A stretch of DNA of 35,720 nt from an uncultured Chitinophagales bacterium (lineage in GTDB: Bacteria > Bacteroidota > Bacteroidia > Chitinophagales > UBA2359): positions 1 to 35,720 of the forward strand of contig CALBCY010000280.1 of NCBI GenBank assembly GCA_937927195.1. The letters run 5' to 3'. The position numbers and the translations under genes were made by a program. Every line of letters begins with the position of its first letter. Positions within the stretch are counted from its first letter, which is position 1. Below are positions 35,001-35,720 of the stretch, piece after piece. Below the pieces are notes generated by a model. The model saw only the letters and a list, made by a program, of their open reading frames with translations. It was not told the origin of the DNA and did not search any database.

Positions 35001-35720
35001 AAATCTGTATTGAATTCTGCGATGAAAGCATGTCAATCAATGACTTAAACAGTTTGTTCGAATGTGGATTGGAAATAACTGGAGCTCACTGCTTTACTTA
35101 TGTTCCATTGCCATTGTTAACAGGAGACAATACCATTACGGTTACAGCTTGTAACACTACTGGAGAATGTGAAACTGTTGATGTGAATATCAACATTTCA
35201 GAAAACTGTGATGGAACAATCAACACTGCTCCAATGGCCATTGATGACTATGTTAGTACGCCAATGAATACACCGATTACCATCAATGTAATCGGAAATG
35301 ATGGAGACTTTGATGGCGATCCTTTGACCTTGTGTGGAAATACAAATCCGCTTAATGGTACAATTAGCCAATCAGGCAACTCTTTCGTTTACACGCCAAA
35401 TACTGGTTTTGTAGGAACAGATTCATTCTCTTACACCGTATGTGATGGAAATGGTGGATCAAGTTCAGCAACAGTATACATAACCGTTGAAAACGGATAT
35501 GAAGAATATATGATTACTGCAATTGATGATAACGCGACTGCCTCTTGTGGGCAGTCCGTTACCATCAATGTTTTGGACAATGACCAAAACCCAGATGGTA
35601 CAATGTTGTACTTATGTGGATTTACAGAAGCTTCGAATGGAACTTTATTGCAGTCAGGATATGGATTTATCTATACTCCAAACGCTGGGTTCTCTGGAAC
35701 AGACAGTTTTACATACACTG
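11024..35720 (+). CDS. Giant Sec-exported multidomain repeat protein (ORF2), 3' end beyond the window
   Basis: The frame starting at ATG 11024 (followed by a second ATG) has no stop through 35720: 8,232 codons. The start is chosen because it gives M-M-K-K-F-L followed by a hydrophobic core and an A-Q cleavage site; ATG 11081 would lose the basic n-region. Layout by residue: signal peptide 1-41; unassigned head 42-2112; DUF11 with insert 2113-2383; 21 SdrD-B-like repeats with two inserts 2384-5525; two DUF7507-like domains 5526-5763; Cys array 5764-6073; six DUF11 6074-6925; four SdrD-B 6926-7399; EIC/Big_9 modules from 7400. It is a paralogue of the upstream gene, whose C-terminus predicts a T9SS type B sorting domain here. 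Expected stop is near 37228 (about 8,734 residues). The role as a surface fibre or adhesin is inferred. There are no catalytic motifs. Confidence 0.95.
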   Translation, partial: MMKKFLPFLHFNLHSKLKAMMYLTSLLVLFLVVSDTNQIKAQSPGCPDVEIIDLRGVPGFAQTDSLVLCGSADTLAFLIFFKDANGSAKGGEFVIDFPPGMQYAGFESTVYPGTTITPVNVSDPEFPSFLVSPLGSDSVIVVYVGVTANCEARKDGPQLFIDLALNYTWQDTLGNTFKCKTEVTPPAEFNSEIRTPVLNVLSVTPQDTTFSEPGSTFCTEVMVSQDGIKAWVDNYDFSIIGSDLTDNLMITSLKANGVDVPWSATAVYDPAIYDSIYTVTGNVSGDVFLGNNDPLGNPANTFFDSNENMIVEVCYEIGGCFNTPGIFLDYQASYGCMDMICDEASMSQGAINFLPEYNAEALISAEVTQTAQLCGNNAIVEILVESSNTDPAEGLFEDLEIGFQVCDNPNIEIVSVSINGSDPIPDSLYAISNGDIIFEFWNNTMNLDGDNIGLEDIDGDGFFDDLPGGQPLAIQLEIAIVCSAEAPAPSSLDCDGLSCEFSQAYAQGKKNCGQDFQDFPAIDPPAYITYGATSITTTETAIPGGVSGYDFGVFSDGVTVGMNGNLTAGVPEQVDVEFCYEFEAINVEACSANNVYLQIDFIGDYPFIYDFEVVPGSETYTIDGGTPMPTGSSWNNVDSTNRVLTLPMGSNESATLLCYNYTLEVDSCWCPPPLYAVGSHQVIESCSDGGCACDIVRACEQIIYRGDPTCVDCVCPIEEELYVARKNYGYTDKTLAVQHDSTTVPFEDRTRFMPCDTAVVDISYELHDEDWLYSQELSMFMFNVSVKNIAGGTNRKDEIELMMDAAGSVLTGFYVEKAGSGVRTEVDFSDLPQCINDGAVPRDCEGNDIGTTPQTYPYSVLIYGQAPQYAGQASDQFASSCGGSSNDWFDNNFLRVQLRNISKRNVCYGDTGDAIWPGDGDCIDAFLEKYDYRNGDKLWFTWEVPLVKNFVRTQSMQCTPDLAIQPGEIDASLTVYAINATGCQDAVQSACGFDVPFESFCPGDVKASTTMQVNDCDGTMCTTIKLDDDLPPNWYTTEYRPIIQINDVDIPMLNPSIYCGNPRGIDCLGTEYDLELKSNYQTTCEFISGVEYCAVDSNFTQGYNVFNPNEGGMPLLGVGLSGKDSLQIKYDLCMLCPENIQNISDFELKYDWSYKCNWAPQFCGPDGTTAFVCSARQASARTDCSVCDSIVLAAYDAYNFPLETPGEPTAAEGIELSQVISDSGVNPNCVLSYYSFVEEIIDTLMNKKDNVSFDLLFEDSSVGFPPLLPSLGTTLLASGNVGTDGTTEANTYSVCAGTDTTGATHQNVTTSIVVPSSVELINVVGGNTNYTLINSDPFYNTYMVEVADIPAGTCVELEIETRLLFCPGDRLPSPEICISTSSGCAPREVQAALSGDSGGCSDVTICYKYVVEESDLQAEWSIEPSDSLMEDQDIGLCDTFTLAVRIKNVKPSILKNIDLNWMIPTSGLTVIPGSWQAAYPDGPSFAGNFYSIPDPVPNLALTGPLGEGIFYLDDLDVNSYIDENGLEGVGFSSVESDSNKLAIKFKVVTSCEEFTSGTPLRFLTNANNTCGGIVTSGIVESEPVIIEGADPEDYAQLVNFVDPLDFYCGADENLVNISSVNISEIATGDSLELCVTLPAELAYTGTLNFTVPAGFTPSYETVNMFGNSTQICVQAPPGIGMGELFNVQVGMTQDLAVDCGETLLGVDLKSYQDSTLCAATGEYCGVFVDNSVNNLVDITINPPLETVDLMLVQVCDGDPENVTYSYEATLHNPGPDYNGNVTIELFRDINFNGILDLGLDPNLQTDPYALVLAGGDTTVLSGTFVVAEEFSCPVILTQNYETECTCDNVETLIEEATPEFLEELGDANFVCNTEELCFPYCADYEFELMPMGGGTITTNAAMDTMCVTINPGFGIDAPVVLNVTGTSGACTNTYTTDFYSNEELEFGPFEDMIVCPDICTRIDINAPASVVAAGTIVWTPADFLDDPTSFEPQICNPTNSTVYSAVIDLGNGCLYEFEFPVILGDNVEMTLEPAVLACAEDDPFQEPFEAQEGFDNYTWYEILDDGTELPLAQTITNLWAPPGEGTYFVRAFLMDSPCQAQSAPFDLELECYDLALTKTLAMGQDSLVYPDDTVTFTITVFNQGDFDAQNVELIDYIPVGFTLPVPEANGWVLVGDDAINTYEGVIAVGDSAMVDIQLIVDPTATAGDNLVNVAEIERFEDDMGNNPPDVDSTPNDDPTDDPGGVVDTPSDDNIDNTTECCSYVLTVGQTDAIVILNGMQTHDITAIYLDGAVIALPNYPYNSSSFTGMDLLVADLAALGIDASYEYIYEPGFFEGILEITITDPGGSITGIDVFGVGSSIAEDPCCEMGDEDDHDPENVMVQCEMLAGVVFNDTNNDGCQADAADGVPGVTVELLVCNADGTTTSLGSTLTDSTGAYAFGADIGPDSLCLSGNKTYQTAISDIPAGFANSTGEGTGCDGDNDDSPNNDGMSDCYNPQDDDADDADGDENIDFGIFECQSVAGVVFMDNNNDGCQADPGDGVPNVTVELLACNDDGTTTSVGSTITGADGSYEFGPMVGPDSLCLDPAMTYQTQISDLPAGVSNSTGEGIGCDGDNDDSPNNDGVSDCYNPTDDDADDMDGDENIDFGLVPCQSVAGIVFIDSDNDGCQDNLVDNAPGITIELLVCNADGTTSSLGTTVTDEMGQYSFGPESGPDSLCLDPAMTYQTQISGLPSTYSNSTGEGVDCFGGADDSPNNDGISECYNPTDDDPTDGDTDEHIDFGIVPEICETVAGVVFLDYDDDGCQADAADAVPGVTVELSVCNDDGTTTVLGSTLTDSTGAYAFGPEIGPDNLCLDPEMTYQTSISNLPAGLDFSTGAGAGCDGDDDDSPNNDGISECYNPTDNDTDDGDEDEHIDFGLNQCETVAGMVFEDPDDDGCQDNAGDGVPGITVELLVCNADGSTTSLGTTMTDADGMYSFGPESGPDSLCLDPTMTYQTQISNLPADYANSTGAAVGCFAAADDSPNNDGVSDCYDPENDDPDDADEDEHIDFGIVPVVCETVAGVVFVDTNNDGCQADAADGIEGVMLELLVCNDDGSTTSIASTMTSADGSYEFGPTPEGGDVCLSSDSTYQVQIADAPAGYFNSTGEGIGCDGDNDDAPANDGVSDCYNPADDDPDDGGSDEDIDFGFVPCESIAGVVFEDSDNDGCQADAADGVPGVTIELLACNADGSTTSLGTTVTDSTGAYGFGPMYGPDMLCLDPAATYQTQISGLPAGFNNSTGEGAGCEGSDDDSPNNDGVSDCYDPEDDDADDGDGDEHIDFGIFPCESVAGTVFVDSDNDGCQADAADGMEGITIELLACNDDGTTTSIATTTTGADGSYVFDESVDGGEVCLDPAMTYQTAIAGLPAGYANSTGAGEGCDGSNDDSPANDGVSDCYNPTDDDPDDEDGDEHIDFGIYPCESVGGVVFEDADSDGCQADPADGVPDVTVELLECNEDGTTTVIGSTVTGADGSYEFGPMAGPDNLCLDPMSTYQVQISDIPGGYSNTTGEGTGCDGDNDDSPNNDGVSDCVDPTDDPSDDIDFGLTPCESVAGIVFEDPDNDGCMDNIMDGVPGITVELLSCNDDGTTTSIGTTVTDELGNYSFGPESGPDSLCLDANMTYQTQISNLPAGFSNSTGAGTSCFGAADDSPMNDGVSECYNPADDDPSDDDGDEHIDFGIVPEECETVGGVVFEDSNNDGCQADPADGVEGVTVELLECNADGTTSSVATVSTGADGSYEFGPTPEGGNVCLDSEATYQVQISGAPAGFVNSTGAGTGCDGDNDDSPNNDGVSDCYDPEDDDLDDGDEDEHIDFGLTPCESVAGVVFMDSDNDGCQADPADGVPGVTVELLACNPDGTTTSLGSTTTGADGTYEFGPMAGPDSLCLDPSMTYQVQISDVPAGLGFSNGEGIGCDGDNDDSPDNNGVSDCYNPSDDDAEDADEDEHIDFGLTPCESVAGVVFEDSDNDGCQDNFADGVAGVTVELLVCNDDGTTSSVGTTVTDEIGNYAFGPLAGPDNLCLDPSLTYQVEISNIPAGYSNSTGEGEGCLGGADDSPANDGVSECYNPSDDDPNDGDDDEHIDFGIVPDVDCESISGTVFIDVDNDGCPDDSPAGVEGVNIDLLECNADGTTTPIASTTTGLDGSYEFGPSLTGGNLCLDPDATYQVEISGMPAGYSNSTGDGATCDGSADDSPANDGVSECVDPEDDDADDGDDDEHVDFGLVPCESIAGVVFEDADNDGCQADPADGLPGVTVELFACNDDGTTTSMGTTVTGADGSYEFGPMAGPDNLCLDPNMTYQTQISGLPGGYTNSTGAGASCDGDDDDSPMNDGVSECYNPSDDDDEDGDADEHIDFGVVPSDCESLGGTVFIDSNNDGCQGEGDAGLAGVTVELISCDASGAGIPVASAITGEDGSYVFLGEGLEGECLLFPGDTYQVQIAGLPAGYSNSTGEGTGCDGDNDDSPANDGVSDCYNPEDDDTDDTDEDEHIDFGVVPTTCDADAPTVVIDGSVCPDGGFGAPYTVSTMDDGSTNAGEITEYIVLDDPAGTATGTPDGIISIGTMAEAQSALDGIVDEQTICITAITHVQSELDAVILVLEEAVAGFSISLNLPASGNTLADVYAAVQGLAQGATLDLATIEAILAFGEGGVIDLGTVVGLPAGLVTADLPPFCYNVDPAECITGATCSDCESIAGMVFVDDNNDGCPNDLFSGIGGVDVALMECNADGTTTPVGSTVTADDGTYEFGPTDNGGNLCLDPDATYQVEISGLLAGYSNSTGDGAACEGSEDDSPANNGVSECVDPEDDDANDGDDDEHVDFGITPEPDCESIAGTVFVDADNDGCPDDMNAGMEGVAVALMECNLDGTTTPIGTTTTGADGTYEFGPTDDGGNLCLDPDATYQVEISGLPAGYSNSTGDGASCDGSADDSPANDGVSACVDPEDDDADDGDDDEHVDFGIVPDPDCESIAGTVFMDADEDGCPDDAASGVEGVAVELLECNNDGTTTPVGSTVTGTDGTYEFGPSDDGGNLCLDPDATYQVEISGLPAGYSNSTGDGASCDGSADDSPANDGVSACVDPEDDDANDGDDDEHVDFGIVPDPECVVDGGTLAGGPFEFCVINGTADFIPAGSITLTGNVGSTSQWLITDIDGAILGLPESPYDVNFDEAGPGTCLLWNISYEAGITGLEPGENVSDLEGCFDISNDPISVIRTECCESIAGTVFVDANEDGCPDDAASGMEGVDVELFECNEDGSTTSVGTATTGADGSYEFGPSDDGGNLCLNPDATYQVEISGLPAGYSNSTGDGASCDGSADDSPANDGVSACVDPEDDDADDGDDDEHVDFGIVPDPDCESMAGIVFMDGENDGCQDSSVDGVEGITVELLECNADGSTSPAGSTTTGADGSYEFGPTDEGGNICLDPDATYQVQISGLPDGYTNSTGDAIGCLGASDDSPANDGVSDCYDPEDDDMTDGNDDEHVDFGITPEEESDPSIDIEKLTNGNQADGASDADVPTIATGNPVTWTYIVTNDGNVDLANVVVSDDVEGMVCEIDFLAAGDFTTCTMNGIAGEGLYSNMGSVTGTPVDENGDPTGDPGVEDEDPSHYEGEDDDFAGIDIEKLTNGNQADMATDSDVPSIAAGSSVTWTYIVTNTGSLDLADVMVTDNMEGMVCNIELLPAGETTTCTIEGIAEAGLYSNMGTVTGTPVDENGDPTGDPEVEDEDPSHYDGDTPGCIDPTACNYDATATVSDDSCDYGDATCPEPCNVIEGCTDPTACNYDAASNCEDGSCITPDGCTDPTACNYNELAACDNGSCDYGDTTCPDPCNVIEGCTDATACNYNPVATCEDGSCETPDGCTDATACNYNPLASCDNGSCDYGNTSCPDPCNVIVGCTDATACNYSPIANCDDGACTYEECTGCTDPQACNYAPNATIDGGFCDYGDTTCPDPCMVIEGCTSPTACNFMPGANCDDGSCNEPDGCTDVTACNYNPLAECDNGSCEYGVDGCPDPCNVALGCTDAMACNYMPLATCEDGSCDYTCNEMFDLALVKQLAAGQDMNVAAGDLVTYTITVFNQGDITADNIEITDYLPAGARLADVDWNDLGATANTLLTAGNGLPAAGLMPQASISVNITIELPAPLPAGTSLVNFAEISDATDDNGDPVEDIDSTPDDMNDDNYVTDDEIDEDGNAGGDEDDHDAEEVIIDPFDLALIKKLADGQSSSVTAGELVTYTITVYNQGAVAADNIQIVDYIPVGMELADDAWTQSGDNAVTTLNTPGGLAAGDETEVNITLLVLNGAVGELVNWAEISAATDDNGNPQEDIDSTPDDTNDDNYVTDNETGGDGNNGGDEDDHDPAEVTVEAYVDLELEKDGDRTTVSIGDEMTYTIVVENINDPANGLVYDANNVEVLEDLPAGVVFTGYTSSQGAYNSGTGIWNVGTIANGETATLEITVMIIGDGEIVNVAEISNADETDIDSTPGNNDPEEDDQDDHPVNSSTIDLSLTKTTPDQLVNVGDQISYSISISNAGPSTATGVSIADPLPIQLSNPVDINYDGELNGSVIVWDDLTIEAGETIELTFFATVEEGGTITNIAEIIDHNEPDIDSDPDNEDETEDDQDEVIITTPLVDIELTKIVADDMVNVGDEVTFTIEVSNNGPNNGTGVEVTENLPNGMLLISADPSKGNYNTNSGIWEVGDLAAGEAEYLTITVILLNPGSYINVAEVTAHDQDDIDSEPNNDDGDQDEDDEDNAPVEAVLIDLELNKEDGVLVVETGDQVDYTITLINVYNEDLGLIYDATEVEVLDYLPAGLDYVGFTATAGSYNPGTGVWDIGAIASGETVTLVISTIVTATSGEINNIAQVINANEPDIDSEPNNDDGDQSEDDEDNDPLVIQEPILNSLGDYVWLDADEDGVQDANEDPIEGVEVNLYDGDGNYLGTTTTDEDGYYIFEDLPDGDYYVEFGEVDGLDLTTANNGDEDEDSDVDGSNGAGTTATISLSGGEHYPDLDAGFVPEEDVLNSLGDYVWLDADEDGIQDGNEDPIEGVEVNLYDGDGNYLGTTYTDEDGYYIFEDLPDGDYYVEFGEVDGLDLTTANNGDEDEDSDVDGSNGAGTTATISLSGGEHYPDLDAGFVPEDDVLNSLGDYVWLDSNGDGIQDNGESPIAGVPVNLYDGDGNFLGTTTTDQDGYYIFEDLPDGDYYVVFDSVPGLDFTSPGQGEADEDSDAGIGGQSPTVSLSGGEHNPTIDAGYVPAEEVLNSLGDYVWLDADGDGVQDLNETPISGVEVDLYSADGTYLGTTTTDANGYYIFEDLPDGNYYVVFDSVDGLVFTDSNQGGDDELDSDAGSNGVSHVTNLSGGEHDGSIDAGYQEEGAICDAPTECPSEDVCTEPMTTIEICPDWCLEGNFIIDEVESTFDCAIQELPNGCFAYTPLPGMESLGYDYLYVHATSADGSECVETTIYVHIGGCTPNNPPVAVDDYYTTPQNTPVTIEVLGNDYDLDGDVVYICNVAGDAQASNGTVTLTATGFVYTPNDGFYGTDSFTYTICDGNGGTDQATVYITVPEPDQPCNVEDITLCVAPFAGGSVPTEICLDPCEGYAIADLNSTFTCGLEQTGPHCFTYLPLPSFLGDNTITVAYCNEAGECETVYVNITVSNNCNGPVNNPPVAVDDSYSTPQNTPVTVNVLGNDYDNDGDQIYICNVAGDAQAANGTVTLTASGFVYTPNSGFYGTDSFTYTICDGNGGSDQATVYITVPEPNQPCNVNDISLCVEPFGDGTVPTEICLDACDGYSITDLSSIFNCGLEQNGAHCFTYLPLPSFLGDNTITVNYCNSDGECQTVNVNITVSNNCNGPVNTPPVAVDDSYTTAQNTPVTVNVLGNDYDNDGDQLYICNVAGDAQAANGTVTLTASGFIYTPNSGFYGTDSFTYTICDGNGGTDQATVYITVTQDYCETEDMAICLPPFNANTTATEICIEFCDESMSINDLNSLFECGLEITGAHCFTYVPLPLLTGDNTITVTACNTTGECETVDVNINISENCDGTINTAPMAIDDYVSTPMNTPITINVIGNDGDFDGDPLTLCGNTNPLNGTISQSGNSFVYTPNTGFVGTDSFSYTVCDGNGGSSSATVYITVENGYEEYMITAIDDNATASCGQSVTINVLDNDQNPDGTMLYLCGFTEASNGTLLQSGYGFIYTPNAGFSGTDSFTYT
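11053..11077 (+). repeat. Hairpin A within the ORF2 signal-peptide codons
   Basis: A perfect 11-bp stem (tttcaatttgc / gcaaattgaaa) has the 3-nt loop aca, at codons 10-18. It abuts hairpin B with no spacer. A structure this close to the start could reduce or pace translation of the leader. Confidence 0.7.
11078..11102 (+). repeat. Hairpin B within the ORF2 signal-peptide codons
   Basis: A perfect 10-bp stem (gcaatgatgt / acatcattgc) has the loop actta, directly after hairpin A. It buries two in-frame ATG codons (11081 and 11084), which argues against their use as starts. Confidence 0.7.
11147..17359 (+). other. ORF2 unique N-terminal head region (~2,070 residues)
   Basis: This region follows the signal peptide and precedes the first DUF11. 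It has no visible tandem repeats and no named domain that I recognise. It reads as beta-rich extracellular sequence with many Cys. Lys and Arg occur at ordinary frequency here (for example around 13190-13270), unlike everything after it. Segments such as E-V-C-Y-E near 11957 and V-E-F-C-Y-E near 12749 recur and suggest several related beta-sandwich units. It is the best candidate for a ligand-binding head. Nothing similar is visible in ORF1, whose N-terminus lies outside the window. Confidence 0.5.
17360..18172 (+). other. ORF2 first DUF11 domain with a Cys-Cys-bracketed insert
   Basis: The DUF11 begins Y-D-L-A-L-T-K-T-L-A and carries F-T-I-T-V-F-N-Q-G and L-I-D-Y-I-P-V-G. Its acidic tail is interrupted at 17801-18124 by 108 residues that begin and end with a Cys-Cys pair. 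The usual linker ending then resumes with G-D-E-D-D-H-D-P-E. The insert is unrecognised (V-L-T-V-G-Q-T-D-A-I near its start). The last Arg before the Lys/Arg-poor zone is R2218 (17675). Confidence 0.75.
18173..24625 (+). repeat. ORF2 SdrD-B-like array, repeats R1-R16
   Basis: Sixteen uninterrupted units begin at Cys codons 18173, 18575, 18977, 19385, 19787, 20195, 20597, 20999, 21401, 21785, 22193, 22595, 22997, 23408, 23810 and 24218. Periods are 402, 408 or 411 nt, except R9 (384 nt, a shorter acidic tail). The consensus is C-E-S-V-A-G-V-V-F, D-N-D-G-C-Q, V-T-V-E-L-L-x-C-N, D-G-T-T, L-C-L-D-P, T-Y-Q, N-S-T-G, D-D-S-P-x-N-D-G-V-S-[DE]-C, a run of Asp, then H-I-D-F-G. The array has one Lys (18386) and no Arg. 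Ca2+ binding is inferred from the Asp/Asn loops and the SdrD-B family. Confidence 0.92.
24626..25195 (+). other. ORF2 insert 1 between SdrD-B-like repeats (190 residues)
   Basis: This replaces no part of a repeat: R16 ends and R17 begins cleanly on either side. It starts C-D-A-D-A-P-T-V-V-I-D-G-S-V-C and ends with several Cys (F-C-Y-N-V, A-E-C, A-T-C). Its centre is rich in Ala, Leu and Ile and has helical-looking stretches (A-V-I-L-V-L-E-E-A, Y-A-A-V-Q-G-L-A-Q-G), unlike the beta-rich repeats. It has no Lys or Arg. I do not recognise the family. Confidence 0.7.
25196..26428 (+). repeat. ORF2 SdrD-B-like repeats R17-R19
   Basis: Three units at Cys codons 25196, 25607 and 26018, each exactly 411 nt. 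They belong to a subtype with D-G-C-P (not C-Q), G-G-N-L-C-L-D-P-D-A-T-Y-Q-V-E-I and D-E-H-V-D-F-G, which first appears in R14. The second halves of R18 and R19 are nearly identical in DNA, indicating recent duplication or gene conversion. No Lys or Arg. Confidence 0.92.
26429..26764 (+). other. ORF2 insert 2 between SdrD-B-like repeats (112 residues)
   Basis: A Cys-bounded domain begins C-V-V-D-G-G-T-L-A-G-G-P-F-E-F-C-V and contains S-Q-W-L-I-T-D, G-T-C-L-L-W-N-I-S-Y-E and L-E-G-C-F-D-I-S-N. Close relatives of this pattern occur in secreted Bacteroidota proteins, but I cannot give a family name. It carries the only Arg (26753) of the entire 21-repeat region, at its end, and the only Trp residues of that region. 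Confidence 0.7.
26765..27598 (+). repeat. ORF2 SdrD-B-like repeats R20-R21
   Basis: Units start at Cys codons 26765 and 27176. R20 is the near-identical D-G-C-P subtype seen in R18 and R19. R21 reverts to C-Q and carries C-L-G-A-S-D-D-S-P. R21 plus its linker is 423 nt, exactly as in the last unit of the ORF1 array. Confidence 0.9.
27599..28312 (+). repeat. ORF2 two DUF7507-like domains
   Basis: Two copies opening I-D-I-E-K-L-T-N-G-N-Q-A-D with V-T-W-T-Y-I-V-T-N, total length 714 nt, the same as in ORF1. This is where clear colinearity with ORF1 begins (offset 26,696 nt). The Lys of the first copy (27611) is the next basic residue after Arg 5244. Confidence 0.75.
28313..29242 (+). repeat. 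ORF2 Cys-rich GCTDxxACNY array, ten units
   Basis: 310 residues, ten units of alternating long and short type, the same total length as in ORF1. The T-Y-E-E-C-T / P-N-A-T-I-D junction is between units 6 and 7, whereas ORF1 has it between units 4 and 5. Cys spacing per long unit is C-x5-C-x7-C-x4-C-x6-C-x3-C. No Lys or Arg. Function unknown; a disulfide-stabilised rod is plausible. Confidence 0.85.
29243..31798 (+). repeat. ORF2 six DUF11 domains
   Basis: Six modules in the same order as ORF1, with only one codon difference in total length (2,556 versus 2,559 nt). Openings are [FVI]-D-[LI]-x-L-x-K. Extra basic residues appear here: K-K in the second, one Arg (D-G-D-R-T) in the third and one Lys (P-S-K-G) in the fifth. 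The last Lys in the visible protein is at 31397. Confidence 0.9.
31799..33220 (+). repeat. ORF2 four classical SdrD-B repeats
   Basis: Units start at 31799, 32159, 32519 and 32870 (spacing 360, 360 and 351 nt), each with N-S-L-G-D-Y-V-W, G-Y-Y-I-F-E-D-L-P-D-G and L-S-G-G-E-H. Units 1 and 2 are near-identical in DNA, including an exact match from 31981 to 32070 against 32341 to 32430. These are Ca2+-binding-type beta domains by family. Confidence 0.92.
33221..35720 (+). repeat. ORF2 EIC and Big_9 modules, running off the window
   Basis: EIC Cys-modules start at Cys codons 33221, 33800, 34373 and 34940, one more than in ORF1, each followed by a Big_9 domain (N-V-L-G-N-D-Y-D, Y-T-P-N, D-S-F-T-Y-T). 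A further Big_9 begins near 35500 and is cut by the window end. By colinearity with ORF1, the remainder should hold the rest of this module, four more Big_9-type modules and a sorting domain. No Lys or Arg from 31400 to the end. Confidence 0.88.

Noticed and set aside
1-35720. SprB-type gliding adhesin with SprB/HYR repeats
   Set aside because: I see no SprB repeat motifs; the stalk is made of SdrD-B, DUF11 and Big_9 modules, so the sprB name is not justified although the sorting domain type is shared.

Overview
The window is almost entirely coding on the + strand and holds two tandem giant genes for secreted repeat proteins, separated by a 1,064-nt non-coding gap. The first (ORF1) enters from upstream of the window and ends at 9959. 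It ends in a recognisable type IX secretion system (T9SS) type B / gliding-motility-associated C-terminal domain. The second (ORF2) starts at 11024 with a signal peptide and is still open at 35720: 8,232 codons with no stop. The T9SS sorting domain, the very long SdrD-B/DUF11/Big_9 proteins, the absence of an obvious Shine-Dalgarno and the AT-rich non-coding DNA point to a Bacteroidota genome, probably a Flavobacteriia- or Saprospiria-type, likely aquatic bacterium. The sequence alone does not settle the class. No mobile element, phage gene, RNA gene or CRISPR array is visible.

Layout. 1-9959: ORF1, 3,318 visible residues. Order: SdrD-B-like repeats, two DUF7507-like domains, a ten-unit Cys-rich array, six DUF11 domains, four classical SdrD-B repeats, Cys-rich 'EIC' modules alternating with Big_9 modules, a run of Big_9 modules, and the sorting domain. 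9960-11023: gap with a GC-rich hairpin, two rho-independent terminators with identical stems, a 15-bp tandem repeat and several inverted repeats before ORF2. 11024-35720: ORF2. Order: signal peptide, a unique head of about 2,070 residues that I cannot assign, one DUF11 with a 108-residue insert, 21 SdrD-B-like repeats of about 134-137 residues broken by two inserts, then the same module series as ORF1.

The last ~7.5 kb visible of ORF2 (27599 onward) is colinear with ORF1 (903 onward) at an almost constant offset. The only large indel is one extra 573-nt EIC+Big_9 unit in ORF2. If colinearity holds, ORF2 stops near 37228 and encodes about 8,734 residues.

The most striking property is charge composition. 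ORF2 has 2,788 consecutive residues (2456-5243) with no Lys or Arg. ORF1 has no Arg and only eight Lys in its first 3,223 visible residues, and each Lys lies at the same position of one of eight DUF7507/DUF11 modules. The likely role, inferred from architecture, is a pair of very long, acidic, probably Ca2+-stiffened and disulfide-bonded surface fibres or adhesins exported by Sec and T9SS.
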